From Neoechinorhynchus agilis (taxonomy: Eukaryota; Acanthocephala): a stretch of 64,000 bases of DNA. The stretch's first letter is position 1; each line of letters opens with the position of its first letter. Location: positions 3,720,001-3,784,000 of the forward strand of contig CM121342.1 of the NCBI GenBank assembly GCA_051530055.1, written 5' to 3'. The notes under the pieces were generated by a model. That model saw only the letters and a program-made list of their open reading frames with translations, had not been told where the DNA came from and ran no database searches. The position numbers and the translations under genes are program-made. Positions 23,092 to 33,768 of this stretch are shown here, piece after piece.

Positions 23092-24993
23092 ATGATTTGC
23101 TATTCGGACCACTCAAATACCGAGGAAACGCCCAACGCTAAAGGGAAACCAGGCCTAAATTTTGTTCATCAAATCACTACTTTGAGACAAGCAATTTCAT
23201 TTGCACGGCAAAAACACGATCCTTATCCGATGCCACGACCTGTTGACGCTGCAATGATACAATTTGACGCAACAAGCCACGACAGCCCAATTACGTATTC
23301 GGACCACTCAAATACCGAGGAAACACATAACGCTAAAGGGAAACCAGGCCTAAATTCTGTTCATCAAATCACTACTTTGAGACAAGCAATTTCATTTGCA
23401 CGGCAAACACACGATCCTTATCCGATGCTACGACCTGGCTGACGCTGCGATGATACAATCGGCGCAAATAACAAGCCACGACAGCTCAACTACGTATTCG
23501 GACCACTCAAATACCGAGGAAACACCCAACGCTAAAGGGAAACCAGACCTAAATTCTGTTCATCAAATCACTACTTTGAGACAAGCAATTTCATTTGCAC
23601 GGCAAGCACACGATCCTTATCCGATGCCACGACCTGTTGACGCTGCAATGATACAATTTGACGCAACAAGCCACGACAGCCCAATTACGTATTCGGACCA
23701 CTCAAATACCGAGGAAACACCCAACGCTAAAGGGAAACCAGGCCTAAATTCTGTTCATCAAATCACTACTTTGAGACAAGCAATTTCATTTGCACGGCAA
23801 ACAAACGATCCTTATCCGATGCCACGACCAGTTGACGCTGCAATGATACAATTTGACGCAACAAGCCACGACAGCCCAACTACGTATTCGGACCACTCAA
23901 ATCCCGAGGAAGCACCCAACGCTAAAGGGAAACCAGGCCTAAATTCTGTTCATCAAATCACTACTTTGAGACAAGCAATTTCATTTGCACGGCAAACACA
24001 CGATCCTTATCCGATGCCACGACCTGTTGACGCTGCAATGATACAATTTGACGCAACAAGCCACGACAGCCCAATTACGTATTCGGACCACTCAAATACC
24101 GAGGAAACACCCAACGCTAAAGGGAAACCAGGCCTAAATTCTGTTCATCAAATCACTACTTTGAGACAAGCAATTTCATTTGCACGGCAAACACACGATC
24201 CTTATCCGATGCCACGACCTGCTGACGCTGCAATGATACAATTTGACGCAACAAGCCACGACAGCCCAATTACGTATTCGGACCACTCAAATACCGAGGA
24301 AACACCCAACGCTAAAGGGAAACCAGGCCTAAATTCTGTTCATCAAATCACTACTTTGAGACAAGCAATTGCATTTGCACGGCAAACACACGATCCTTAT
24401 CCGATGCCACGACCCGTTGACGCTGCAATGATACAATATGACGCAACAAGCCACGACAGCCCAATTACGTATTCGGACCACTCAGATAACGAGGAACGCC
24501 CAACGCTAAAGATACCGCCTAAATTCTGTTCATCAAATCATTACTTTGAGACAAGCAATTTTATTTGCACGGCAAACACGCGATCCCTATCCGATGCCAC
24601 GACCTGTTGACGCTGCAATGATACAATTTGACGCAACAAGCCACGACAGCCCAACTACGTATTCGGACCACTCAAATACCGAGGAAACGCCCAACGCTAA
24701 AGGGAAACCAGGCCTAAATTCTGTTCATCAAATCACTACTTGGAGACAAGCAATTTCATTTGTACGTCAAACACACGATCCTTATCCGATGCCACGACCT
24801 GTTGACGCTGCAATGATACAATTTGACGCAACACAATTTGACGCAACAAGCCCCGACAGCCCAACTACGTATTCGGACCACTCGAATACCGAGGAAACGC
24901 CCAACGCTAAAGGGAAACCAGACCTAAATTCTTTTCATCAAATCACTACTTTGAGACAAGCAATTTCATTTGATCGGCAAACACACGATCCTT
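23092..24993 (+). repeat. 195-bp satellite, array 2
   Basis: The longest array, nearly ten units of the 65-residue repeat. Frame 23396-24610 stays open for 404 residues over about six units. Local variants include a 12-bp in-frame tandem duplication of the ATTTGACGCAAC block near 24,825, and indels near 23,440 and 24,500. On its right it is cut into an unrelated 92-bp satellite. Confidence 0.9.
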
Positions 24994-25000
24994 ATCCTCT

Positions 25001-25600
25001 ATAAACTTTACTTCTCTTTTCTGATTAGCGAGGTATTTTTCGGATTTTTTTCAAAAAACGAAGGAAAGGTTTCTTTTAAACGGAAAACGTCCATTAACTT
25101 TACTTCTCTTTTCTGATTAGCGAGGTATTTTTCGGATTTTTTTCAAAAAACGAAGGAAAGGTTTCTTTTAAACGGAAAAGGTCTATAAACTTTACTTCTC
25201 TTTTCTGATTAGCGAGGTATTTTTCGGATTTTTTTCAAAAAACGAAGGAAAGGTTTCTTTTAAACGGAAAACGTCCATTAACTTTACTTCTCTTTTCTGA
25301 TTAGCGAGGTATTTTTCGGATTTTTTTCAAAAAACGAAGGAAAGGTTTCTTTTAAACGGAAAACGTCCATAAACTTTACTTCTCTTTTCTGATTAGCGAG
25401 GTATTTTTCGGATTTTTTTCAAAAAACGAAGGAAAGGTTTCTTTTAAACGGAAAACGTCCATTAACTTTACTTCTCTTTTCTGATTAGCGAGGTATTTTT
25501 CGGATTTTTTTCAAAAAACGAAGGAAAGGTTTCTTTTAAACGGAAAAGGTCCATAAACTTTACTTCTCTTCGCAAATTAGCAAGGTATTTCTCAATTTTT
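25001..25600. repeat. 92-bp satellite with a 184-bp higher-order period
   Basis: About 6.5 units with a 92-bp period (AACTTTACTTCTC at 25,004, 25,096, 25,188 and so on). Unit junctions mostly alternate between ATTAAC and ATAAAC types, so the array is made of 184-bp dimers. Each unit has inverted stretches (TTTTTCAAAAAA). It is inserted between two pieces of the 195-bp satellite. Confidence 0.9.
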
Positions 25601-25900
25601 TTCAAAATCGAAATTTACCAACCAGTGTCTTGTCAATTTATCTTTGCGACCATTCCAAAAACTTTATTCCTTTCACTTATTAGAAACTGTGGCGATTCTT
25701 TTAAAGCATAATATTGGGTGTAATTGATCTTAAAATGCTCTGTGTTTTTGAATTTTAATTTATTTTATCGTTTAAAGAAAAGAATTCATTGATGGATTTT
25801 TAAATTTTAAACCAGTGTAGGAGGAACACGGTACAAAATGAATTCGTCGCTTATGTTTTTACTAATTTAAAATTTTTCAAAGAACATCGTGGGCTTTTAG
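25601..25900. other. Unique AT-rich stretch, no gene seen
   Basis: Unique sequence between the 92-bp satellite and two exon-like segments. It contains an ATG (25,839) shortly before the first acceptor but I cannot place a first exon. Confidence 0.3.
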
Positions 25901-26122
25901 GAAAGCGACAGTCAATACGACGAAGAGGAAAACAACCTCAGCAATATCGATCAACGTGAGTAGCAATTAAGACAATCTCTATCATATGACTATTATTCAA
26001 AGCGGTTGAAGAAGATCATGTGTACAAAACAATTAAAGAAGCAACCAGAGTTGGAAAATTGGATCTCAAATATCATCGAGCTGCGGTGAGACAGGCGAGA
26101 TTTGGAGGTTTGAACAATATCC
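25901..26122 (+). CDS. Two exons of an unrecognised gene stranded between satellites
   Basis: A TTTTAG acceptor precedes an open 55-nt exon (25,901-25,955) reading SDSQYDEEENNLSNIDQ. A GTGAGT donor and 47-nt intron end in CAAAG at 26,002. The next exon continues in phase with EEDHVYKTIKEATRVGK and KYHRAAVRQARFGGLNN. Phase agreement across the intron is the main evidence. The first exon and the end are not visible. It may be a relic of the gene that stood here before the satellites arrived, or exons of a gene spanning them. Confidence 0.45.
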
Positions 26123-26154
26123 ACCATTCGCCCATTTATATTTTTGTTTTGTGA

Positions 26155-26435
26155 TTGAGAAAATAGAGATTAGTTTTAGGATTATTGTTTAATAATTTTT
26201 TACGATTGAAGACGTTTTGGGATGAACCCCCACGAAGTTCATAGAACGTATTTAATCGAAAAAATTAGACAATAATCCTAATCAAATTGAGATTAATTTC
26301 TGTTAATTCGGACTTTTTCAGGTTGTAAAGGTTCTCAATCCGTACTTGAACAATTTTTTACAACCCAAAGAGGTCCTACGAAACGGACGAAATATAGAAT
26401 TAACACAAATTAATTTCTATTTTCTCAATGACAAA
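26155..26435. repeat. Nested palindromes, single unit
   Basis: Outer arms ATTGAGAAAATAGA... at 26,155 and its complement TCTATTTTCTCAAT near 26,413-26,428 enclose smaller palindromes (TTAGGATTATTGTTTAAT with its complement near 26,262-26,282). The loop shares GAAGACGTTTTG and GACGAAATAT with the five-unit array at 45.9-47.5 kb, so this is a diverged single copy of that repeat type. Confidence 0.6.
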
Positions 26436-26485
26436 ACAAAATATCCATCGACAACTTCTTTACAACATTCGCCTTTCTGTGCAAC

Positions 26486-27592
26486 AAAACGCTGCAATGA
26501 TACAATTTGACGCAACAAGCCACGACAGCCCAATTACGTATTCGGACCACTCAAATACCGAGGAAACACCCAACGCTAAAGGGAAACCAGGCCTAAATTC
26601 TGTTCATCAAATCACTACTTTGAGACAAGCAATTTCATTTGCACGGCAAACACACGATCCTTATCCGATGCCACGACCTGTTGACGCTGCAATGATACAA
26701 TTTGACGCAACAAGCCACGACAGCCCAACCACGACAGCCCAACTACGTATTCGGACCACTCAAATACCGAGGAAACGCCCAACGCTAAAGGGAAACCAGG
26801 CCTAAATTCTGTTCATCAAATCACTACTTTGAGACAAGCAATTTCATTTGCACGGCAAACACACGATCCTTATCCGATGCCACGACCTGTTGACGCTGCA
26901 ATGATACAATTTGACGCAACAAGCCACGACAGCCCAATTACGTATTCGGACCACTCAAATACCGAGGAAACACCCAACGCTAAAGGGAAACCAGGCCTAA
27001 ATTCTGTTCATCAAATCACTACTTTGAGACAAGCAATTTCATTTGCACGGCAAACACACGATCCTTATCCGATGCCACGACCTGTTGACGCTGCAATGAT
27101 ACAATTTGACGCAACAAGCCACGACAGCCCAACTACGTATTCGGACCACTCAATACCGAGGAAACACCCAACGCTAAAGGGAAACCAGGCCTAAATTCTG
27201 TTCATCAAATCACTACTTTGAGACAAGCAATTTCATTTGCACGGCAAACACACGATCCTTATCCGATGCCACGACCTGTTGACGCTGCAATGATACAATT
27301 TGACGCAACAAGCCACGACAGCCCAACTACGTATTCGGACCACTCAAATACCGAGGAAACGCCCAACGCTAAAGGGAAACCAGGCCTAAATTCTGTTCAT
27401 CAAATCACTACTTTGAGACAAGCAATTTCATTTGCACGGCAAACACACGATCCTTATCCGATGCCACGACCTGTTGACGCTGCAATGATACAATTTGACG
27501 CAACAAGCCACGACAGCCCAACTACGTATTCGGACCACTCAAATACCGAGGAAACGCCCAACGCTAAAGGGAAACCAGGGAAACCAGGCCAT
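26486..27592 (+). repeat. 195-bp satellite, array 3
   Basis: About 5.6 units. Two single-base or 14-bp variants change the frame, so the open reading is split into three pieces of 121-130 codons. The right end passes into LINE fragment 2 at the same point at which array 1 meets fragment 1. Confidence 0.9.
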
Positions 27593-28760
27593 CCTCCAAA
27601 GTTTGTTTAACAAGACTCCTTTTCAATCACGAAATTGGGGAAATTGGGGGGGGGGGTTGCGCATAAAATGGGCTCGTCAAATCACGTCGTGGGGAACTGG
27701 TCAAATCCCGCAATCGCTTCAACCGGCAACACCAGAAAATCCGTCGACGCCCCCCGGTGACGCCGGCAGTCTTCCTTCCGCTGCTGATCTCGTGCGTGTT
27801 AGGAAAATTCGGAGTCCTCTTGGACACGACTCTTTTCTTTCCCCAGACTTGTACTTTCCTCTGGCGACAGTTCGGAAGAGTCCCTCACTGCGGTAATCAA
27901 AAGACGCCTCGTATCCTTTGAGGAAAGTTTCTTGAGCATTCGTCGTTTAGCAAAGAGGATTCCCAACAACGTGCGAATGAGACTAACTGCCATCGAACAC
28001 TACTAGACCGCTTGCTGGGCGCGTATCTTCAAAACTCGCTGATGAGATGTTCTGGGAGCTGTCCATATTTTGTTCTCCTCTGATACATTTGCAAGTGATT
28101 CGCCCTCCACACATTCAGGGTTTAAAGTTGAAGCATCCGCAAAGTTCAACCCAAAGTGAAACTTCTACATGTTCCGTCCCTCAAACACTCCACTTCGACA
28201 GTTGAACTGAGAATGGCCATATCCTCCTTCGCCAATTGTTCTGGCCATAGTCTCGATGGGTTTGGTCCTCAGCATCTTAAAGGATATGATGTCGCTCTCA
28301 GTTGGAGATGCAGGCCACTCCCTCGCTACCGATCTTCGACCTTTTTTCATCGAAGAAAATTTACATCCGCGGGCAATGTAGTTATTTTTTGGCGCATCTT
28401 TTTGTGCTTTGAACAAAATTACGGGTGGGATTCGTCCCATCGCCGTTGGCTCTGCTCTACGTCGGCTCGCTAGTAAAATCCTTTGCAAGCGTATTGCAGA
28501 AGGGATAAGGGCAGCAACTTTGCCCAGTCCAACTGGGATGCTGCACACCCTGCGGGTCCGAAGCCATTGTCCACGAACTCCGCCAGTTTATCGCCAATAG
28601 TTCAACGCCGTGTGTGATTTTCAAGTGCGACTTTACAAATGCCTTCAATTCCATTCAACCGCTCTATTTGAGACACTCAGAAGGGGAGAGCGATGCCTCT
28701 TCTTCGTTGACGGCGGTGATTGTTTTGATCTTTTTGTTGCTGTGTTTGTTAATTGAGGAA
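27593..28760 (+). mobile_element. Truncated RLE-type LINE, fragment 2
   Basis: Near-duplicate of the fragment at 10.3-11.5 kb, with the same linker and the same reverse-transcriptase N-terminal blocks (IRPIAVGSALRRLASKIL, then KCDFTNAFNSIQP in frame 28614-28910). It is cut at the same place after about motif A. Extra single-base indels break the frame further. The shared satellite junction and shared truncation point show that the two fragments arose by segmental duplication, not independent insertion. Confidence 0.75.
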
Positions 28761-28779
28761 TTTAATAAATGGGTTACCC

Positions 28780-29300
28780 GGAAAAAAATTCTAAGTTCTG
28801 TCTCTCGATTTTTCACCTCAAAACATCTCGACCAAGAACAAAAACTTGGAACCTTTATTTGTTTCCAGAAAATAGAAATTCTAGAAAAAGTTCACTACTT
28901 TCATAAATAGGATTCTCGATGAGCAGTCCTTCTTTCCTTAAAGAACACTCGCCGTCTGAACAGGAATATTGCCTTGGAAAAATATTGGAAACACTTCTGA
29001 AATTGTTTCCATAGTCAACGGGCGACATTTTATCCTCAAATTTCAAAGAAGGATAACGATGGCACTTTTTGTGCACCAAAAATCGCTATCGATTTTGATA
29101 ATAAAAGAAATCATTCGGCTCATCGTTTAATAGATTTGAATTTTCGATTTTATCTTCTCATTTCGCCAAGGGCATTTTATCAGCAAAATACAAATTATCC
29201 GTTTGGTCCGAACGAAAACGTCTATCTTCCTACAAATAAGGATTTCAATTCGATTTGAGACACTCAAAAATCACTCACCAGAAGGGGAGAGCGATCCTCT
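28780..29300 (-). repeat. Partial cassette: GID8-like 3' end plus module J piece
   Basis: 28,780-28,905 is the 3' flank and 28,905-28,995 the last about 30 codons of a GID8-like gene (a small change after CTTCTTTCCTTAA). It jumps at 28,995 to sequence matching 42,130-42,440 (module J). It is a rearranged remnant of a tandem cassette immediately upstream of intact copy 3. Confidence 0.7.
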
Positions 29301-29487
29301 TCCTTGACGGCGGTGATTGTTTTGATCGTTCTGTTTTGTTAAAATAACGAAGATAATTAATTAAAAAATACATTAATTCTAAGTTCTGTCTCTCGATTTT
29401 TCACCTCAAAACATCTCGACCAAGAAAAAAACTTGGAATCTTTATTTGTTTCCAGAAAATAGAAATTCTAGAAAAAGGTCACCACTT

Positions 29488-30525
29488 TCATAAATAGGAT
29501 TCTCGATGAGCAGTCCTTCTTTCCTTAATTTCGTTCGCCGTCCGAACAGGAATATTGCCTTGGAAAAATATTGGAAACACTTCTGAAATATTAATTTCCC
29601 GGTCGACATGAACGTGTCTTTGTGCCCTTTCCAAAGATCCAATCATTGATAGCATAGAAAACGATATCCTGTAAGCATCGATTAGACAGACATCATCGAT
29701 CGTTGCAACTTCGATATCTTCTCCAGTTGAATCTTTGATAGCTAATCGTTCGGTTTCCTGCATAAGAAGGAAGTTTATCTCCTTTGGTGTTCGACTTCTC
29801 ATTCTCGGACCAAGCAGAGCAGCGAATGGTGATTTCGACGGTTTCTTCATCGATACCATCGACAGAACTTCTAATATCGATTTGTTTCTCGCTTCGTAAT
29901 TGGACAAGAGACCAGCAATATTCTCACCGACGTATTTCAAAGCCTTAACGGGATCGTGATTCTCAGTCATCATATCTAACAATTCTTGAATGCAAAGAAA
30001 ACATTTGACTTGATCGTTCCGTTCCACGAGATTGTCCCATCTCTCATTTATCAACTTTCTGGCTTCGTCGCATCGTTTTTCCTCTATTAATTTCATTACT
30101 TCTCCTCGTTTCTTAACAAAGTCCAGCGCTAAAGTTGGATCTTTGAAATTTAACTGAGGAAAATCCGAGTAGGACAAATGCTTGGCTTCTTTAAAGATGG
30201 CTTCCAATGGTTCATGAAAACCTCTAACGATCATATAATTAACCGACATAATGTCCGCGGAATTATGAGTTCTCCATTTCTCCATTATCATTTTAACGTA
30301 GTCCTTGTAAAATGACTGCAATTTGCAATGAAAGAGATTCGAATACATTTCGTAAGATTCGGATTTTCGATACTCAATGAACTCAATTTCACATCGTCTT
30401 ATACTCAAGAAGGTGAAAAATAAAAGGTTTGTTTCTTTGTAAACATTTACATGTCCAAATTTAGTAAGCATAGGTAAATTCCGTCTTAAATATTCGTGAT
30501 TTCGATCATCGCCCTTCAAAGACAA
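29488..30525 (-). CDS. GID8-like: GID8/TWA1-like LisH-CTLH-CRA protein, copy 3
   Basis: Intact 345-residue frame differing from copy 1 at only a few positions (for example Leu3 for Ser3, and Asn-Tyr-Glu for Asp-Tyr-Lys near residue 209). LisH, CTLH and CRA regions are unchanged. The AATAAA signal follows the stop by about 45 nt. It shares its differences near residue 209 with the decayed copy 2. Confidence 0.75.
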   Translation of the reverse strand: MSLKGDDRNHEYLRRNLPMLTKFGHVNVYKETNLLFFTFLSIRRCEIEFIEYRKSESYEMYSNLFHCKLQSFYKDYVKMIMEKWRTHNSADIMSVNYMIVRGFHEPLEAIFKEAKHLSYSDFPQLNFKDPTLALDFVKKRGEVMKLIEEKRCDEARKLINERWDNLVERNDQVKCFLCIQELLDMMTENHDPVKALKYVGENIAGLLSNYEARNKSILEVLSMVSMKKPSKSPFAALLGPRMRSRTPKEINFLLMQETERLAIKDSTGEDIEVATIDDVCLIDAYRISFSMLSMIGSLERAQRHVHVDREINISEVFPIFFQGNIPVRTANEIKERRTAHRESYL

Positions 30526-30728
30526 ATCTTTACTTGGTCTTCAATAAATCAATCACTAAGCCTTTTTGATCTAACAGTCACCAAGAATATGAAATCGGCA
30601 CTTGATTGCAAATAAATTGATTGTTGATCTTATTTTTTCCGATGCAAGGCAATGACAAGATAAAGTTTGCATTTAAATCGTATAATCGATTAATTCGGAT
30701 TTGAGATATCTTTGGAATTTAGATCAGA

Positions 30729-30992
30729 ATGCGTTCTTTTTTCATTTATGTTTTGCATTTTGTTCGAATTTGCATTTTGAGCGTCCTAAATTTCAAAGCA
30801 ACGAGCGCCGATTGTACTTTGGGTGCTTCAAAAAATCTACCTCCGATAAAATTAAAATTTAATGAACTTCCTCTAAGAATCGCGTTATGCAGTACGCAAT
30901 CCAATCTTCCACATTTTCTTCAAAGAACTTTCTTGCTGTTTCCAAATCACAATCGAATCCGTTTTCTAGGAAATAAATTTGCGGACGCTTAA
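30729..30992 (+). CDS. 87-codon divergent frame, copy 3
   Basis: Intact, starting 203 bp from the GID8-like start. Differs from copy 1 by a few substitutions (Arg for Cys at position 2, Glu-Leu-Pro-Leu for Asp-Leu-Pro-Pro mid-frame). Confidence 0.3.
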   Translation: MRSFFIYVLHFVRICILSVLNFKATSADCTLGASKNLPPIKLKFNELPLRIALCSTQSNLPHFLQRTFLLFPNHNRIRFLGNKFADA

Positions 30993-31799
30993 GCGTCCTT
31001 AAAGTCTAAAAGATAAATAGGCCGCGTGGATCTTTCTAAAACGACGAAATATTTCCAGGCGATCTTAATTATATCGGCCGATGGGCCAACAAAAGTTGTT
31101 TGCCCGAGATTCATAACTATCGAGATTATCCGGAAATTCCAACGGCTAATTTGTTGATTCAAGGATCTCATTCATCGAAGGAGAGAGACGTAGAAGCGAC
31201 ATCGACGTTTCAGGGGAAGAAGTTTTAGTGTAGCGAAGGAAAGAGACGTTAAAAGGAAGGATTCCGTTTTCTGGGTACAAAGCTTACTAGAAATTTTTCT
31301 TCGGAAACAGTAAGTATCGACGAACGGTCGAAGCCCAATGACGATCGATGCTGCTTTTTGGTGGCTCAGAGGGCGTTTAAAAACAAAAGACAAATTTTTT
31401 CATTTGAGCAATGAAATTAAATCCTAAGGATTCGGGCGGAAAACGCGTTTTGTTCATAGGATTTAAAAAGTTTTCGGAATCAACTTGACAAGTTGAAAAA
31501 ACGCTTCTTTTGCCGCTCCATTCGTGATCGTTAACTCGATCCACATTTCAATTTTAAGCAGTGAAGTGAGACGAAGTGGAGTTTAACAAGGGTCCCAAGA
31601 AAGTTTGATAATTTAGTAGAAAACAATCCGAACGAAGAAAACGATGCTGGTAAAAATCGATCAAAAATTATGATACTTCAAGGGCCACGAACAGATAATA
31701 ACAGCACGTTTATTGGTAATAAATACAGAATATAAACTATCGATGAAAATACAGAATATTATCCATGTAACTTTGGGTCCTCAGAAGCACTCCAGTTCA

Positions 31800-33105
31800 G
31801 AGTTATTCAAAAAAGCGTATTCGTTAGGGTGAGAATATCAGGTCGGAGGGATGCCCATTTGGATGAGAATATGTCTGCTCGTTTAAGAATATCCGGTTGG
31901 AAGGTCCGTTCTTGTGGGCGAATTGGTGGTTATTGTTTGGAGGAGCGCTTTTAAGGTTGGTCTTTCCTCAGGTTCATTTTCGGGTTATGATATTCGAGAG
32001 AAGATTGGGCAGCATGGAAAAGGAGCGTTGGTATAGGGAGGTTCGAGGTTGAGGGCGGATGAAAGAAATTGTGAGATTTGATTGTTTTATGAAAATGGCA
32101 TCAAGGCATTCGGTGAGAGGGGGAAAGTCAGTTTTGCAAATTTTAGATGCTCTTTTATGAAACATTTCAAGACGACGGATTTGAGATTTGGATGGTTGCA
32201 AAAGACGGGATAACCGTAGGTGAGGGAGGGTAAAATAAAGCTGAAGCAAAATTTGTAGAGATCGGGTGAAGGGATTCCTAAATGTCGGAGGCGTTTGAGG
32301 AGATAAATTTTAAAGGTATTGTGCTTGAGGGAAACAGTGATGTGCTAGTCCCATTTCAAGTTTGATTGAAATTGGAGACCCAGAATTCTTAGGGAGGTGC
32401 TCGTAGGATGTCATTTAGAAGCTCGAGGGAGGATGTTGGGTTGAGGGAGAATGAAGGATCATTTCGAAGCATTTAGAGAAATTCAGGTGGAGTTTGTGAT
32501 TGGTGCAGAAATCTTTTACGTGTGTGATTTCGTTAGAGTTAAAAAAAGGGAGAGGTGGGCTGGTGAATGGGTAATGAGGGGTGTAGCTCGGTGGAGCCTA
32601 TTATGAGATCGTCGGCATAGAAGAAGAGTTTAGAGTGAGAGGAGAGAGGTTTGAGGTCGTTTAGAAAATATTAAAGAGAAGTGGTGACAGCACAGCACCT
32701 TGAGGTACGCCTTTGGTGAGGATAGGCTGATCGAGGAGGTAGAACGGCAGTGAATGTATTGTTTGCGATTGTGAAGATAAGATTCGAGCCAGCGGATCTG
32801 CCACAAGTTAAGACCAAAATCGGAGAAGGCACGGAGAAGGAGTGAATGGTCCACGGAGTCGAATGCTTTCGATAAATCCAGTTGAATGAGACGGGTGACG
32901 ATGGGGGGATTATTGTCGAGGTTTCGTAGGAGCGTGTCATAAATGCAAAGTAGGCGTCGGTTGCAGAAAATTTGGGTCGGAAGCGCCATTGTAAGAGCGA
33001 TAACTTTTCGTTGAGAAGTGGAAGAAGGCGAGATTTAAAGCATTTTTCGATGATTTTTTAAATAAGGGGTAGAATGGATATTGGACACAATGATTCTGCG
33101 GAAAT
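31800..33105 (-). mobile_element. CR1/Jockey-like LINE fragment 2
   Basis: Duplicate of the 13.9-15.2 kb LINE. It keeps QLDLSKAFDSVDHSLLL (motif A) and WLESYLHNRKQYIHC in frame 32630-32989 and the C-terminal tail (MFHKRASKICKTDFPPL). It ends abruptly at about 33,105 (after GATTCTGCGGAAATA), where single-copy sequence begins; this is the right edge of the large duplicated block. Confidence 0.75.
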
Positions 33106-33362
33106 AGTTTCAAATTCCAATTTACAAATTTCTATTGTCCATAATCGTGAACTCATTATATCGCTTCCAAAATTCCATTCTGATCGATTTGAAAGAAGTT
33201 TTGCCTTTTATTAATATGCAGAAGAACTCGACTGGAAAACTTGTGGGTTCGAGTTAACGATATTCCATTCATAGGGTCGTTTGAGAGGCGATCGAGCTCA
33301 TCCACGATTTTCCGATCGAAATTCTTCCAATTGTCCCAATATCTTGTAGATTTTTCGACTTA

Positions 33363-33710
33363 ATGAAAGCTTCTTTAAGAACCGCAGATACAATCTTCGC
33401 TCTCGCTTCTGGCCCATTACCAAGCGCCATTGCAGTTGTCCGTGTATCCGGTCCAGATTCCCTCAACATTTTTAAGCAAATAGCCGGTTCGTTACCAAGA
33501 TCACCACGTTTGATGTCCTACAGAAATTTCGTGGATCCACAATCACATGAACTAATCGATAAAGGATTATCGGTCTACTTCAAATGTGAGTATCGATAAT
33601 AAAGTGTAAAAAATCGACTAGAAACATTGGAAGCTCCCAATAGCTACACCGGAGAAGTGACTGCGATGAATTCTAGATCGGGGTTTTGTAGAGAGCTTGA
33701 TAGATACTGA
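33363..33710 (+). CDS. GTPBP3: Truncated GTPBP3/MnmE: N-terminal domain only
   Basis: Exon 1 (33,363-33,585) reads ADTIFALASGPLPSAIAVVRVSG, the hallmark start of MnmE/TrmE, then IFKQIAGSLPRSPRLMSYRNF and LIDKGLSVYF. A 48-nt intron (33,586-33,633) joins in phase to KSPNSYTGE, matching MnmE's PAPNSYTGE, after which the family sequence is lost and a TGA ends the frame at 33,708-33,710. That gives 99 residues against about 450-490 in the family, with no GTPase domain or C-terminal Cys. MnmE/GTPBP3 makes the wobble-uridine modification of mitochondrial tRNAs using folate bound by this N-domain. This copy is probably a fragment left by a rearrangement; PPAN's 3' end follows within 60 bp. Confidence 0.7.
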
Positions 33711-33768
33711 AAAGTTACCGGCTGGCCAGACTTCAAAAATAAAAAAAGATACAATTACTTCAAGAAAT

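Larger units (their letters stand above)
19280..23095. repeat. Segmental duplication, right copy (Tudor segment)
   Basis: Duplicate of 5,390-9,270 in the same orientation. It lacks a stretch near 21,870 and another near 22,070 that are present in the left copy, so it is the slightly more eroded of the two. Confidence 0.85.
29370..31800 (-). repeat. GID8-like cassette, copy 3
   Basis: Same order as cassette 1: 3' flank with poly(A) signal, gene, divergent 87-codon frame, module M (30,980-31,395) and tail (31,395-31,800), followed by LINE fragment 2 of the CR1/Jockey type. The stretch 27.6-33.1 kb parallels 10.3-15.2 kb throughout. Confidence 0.8.
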
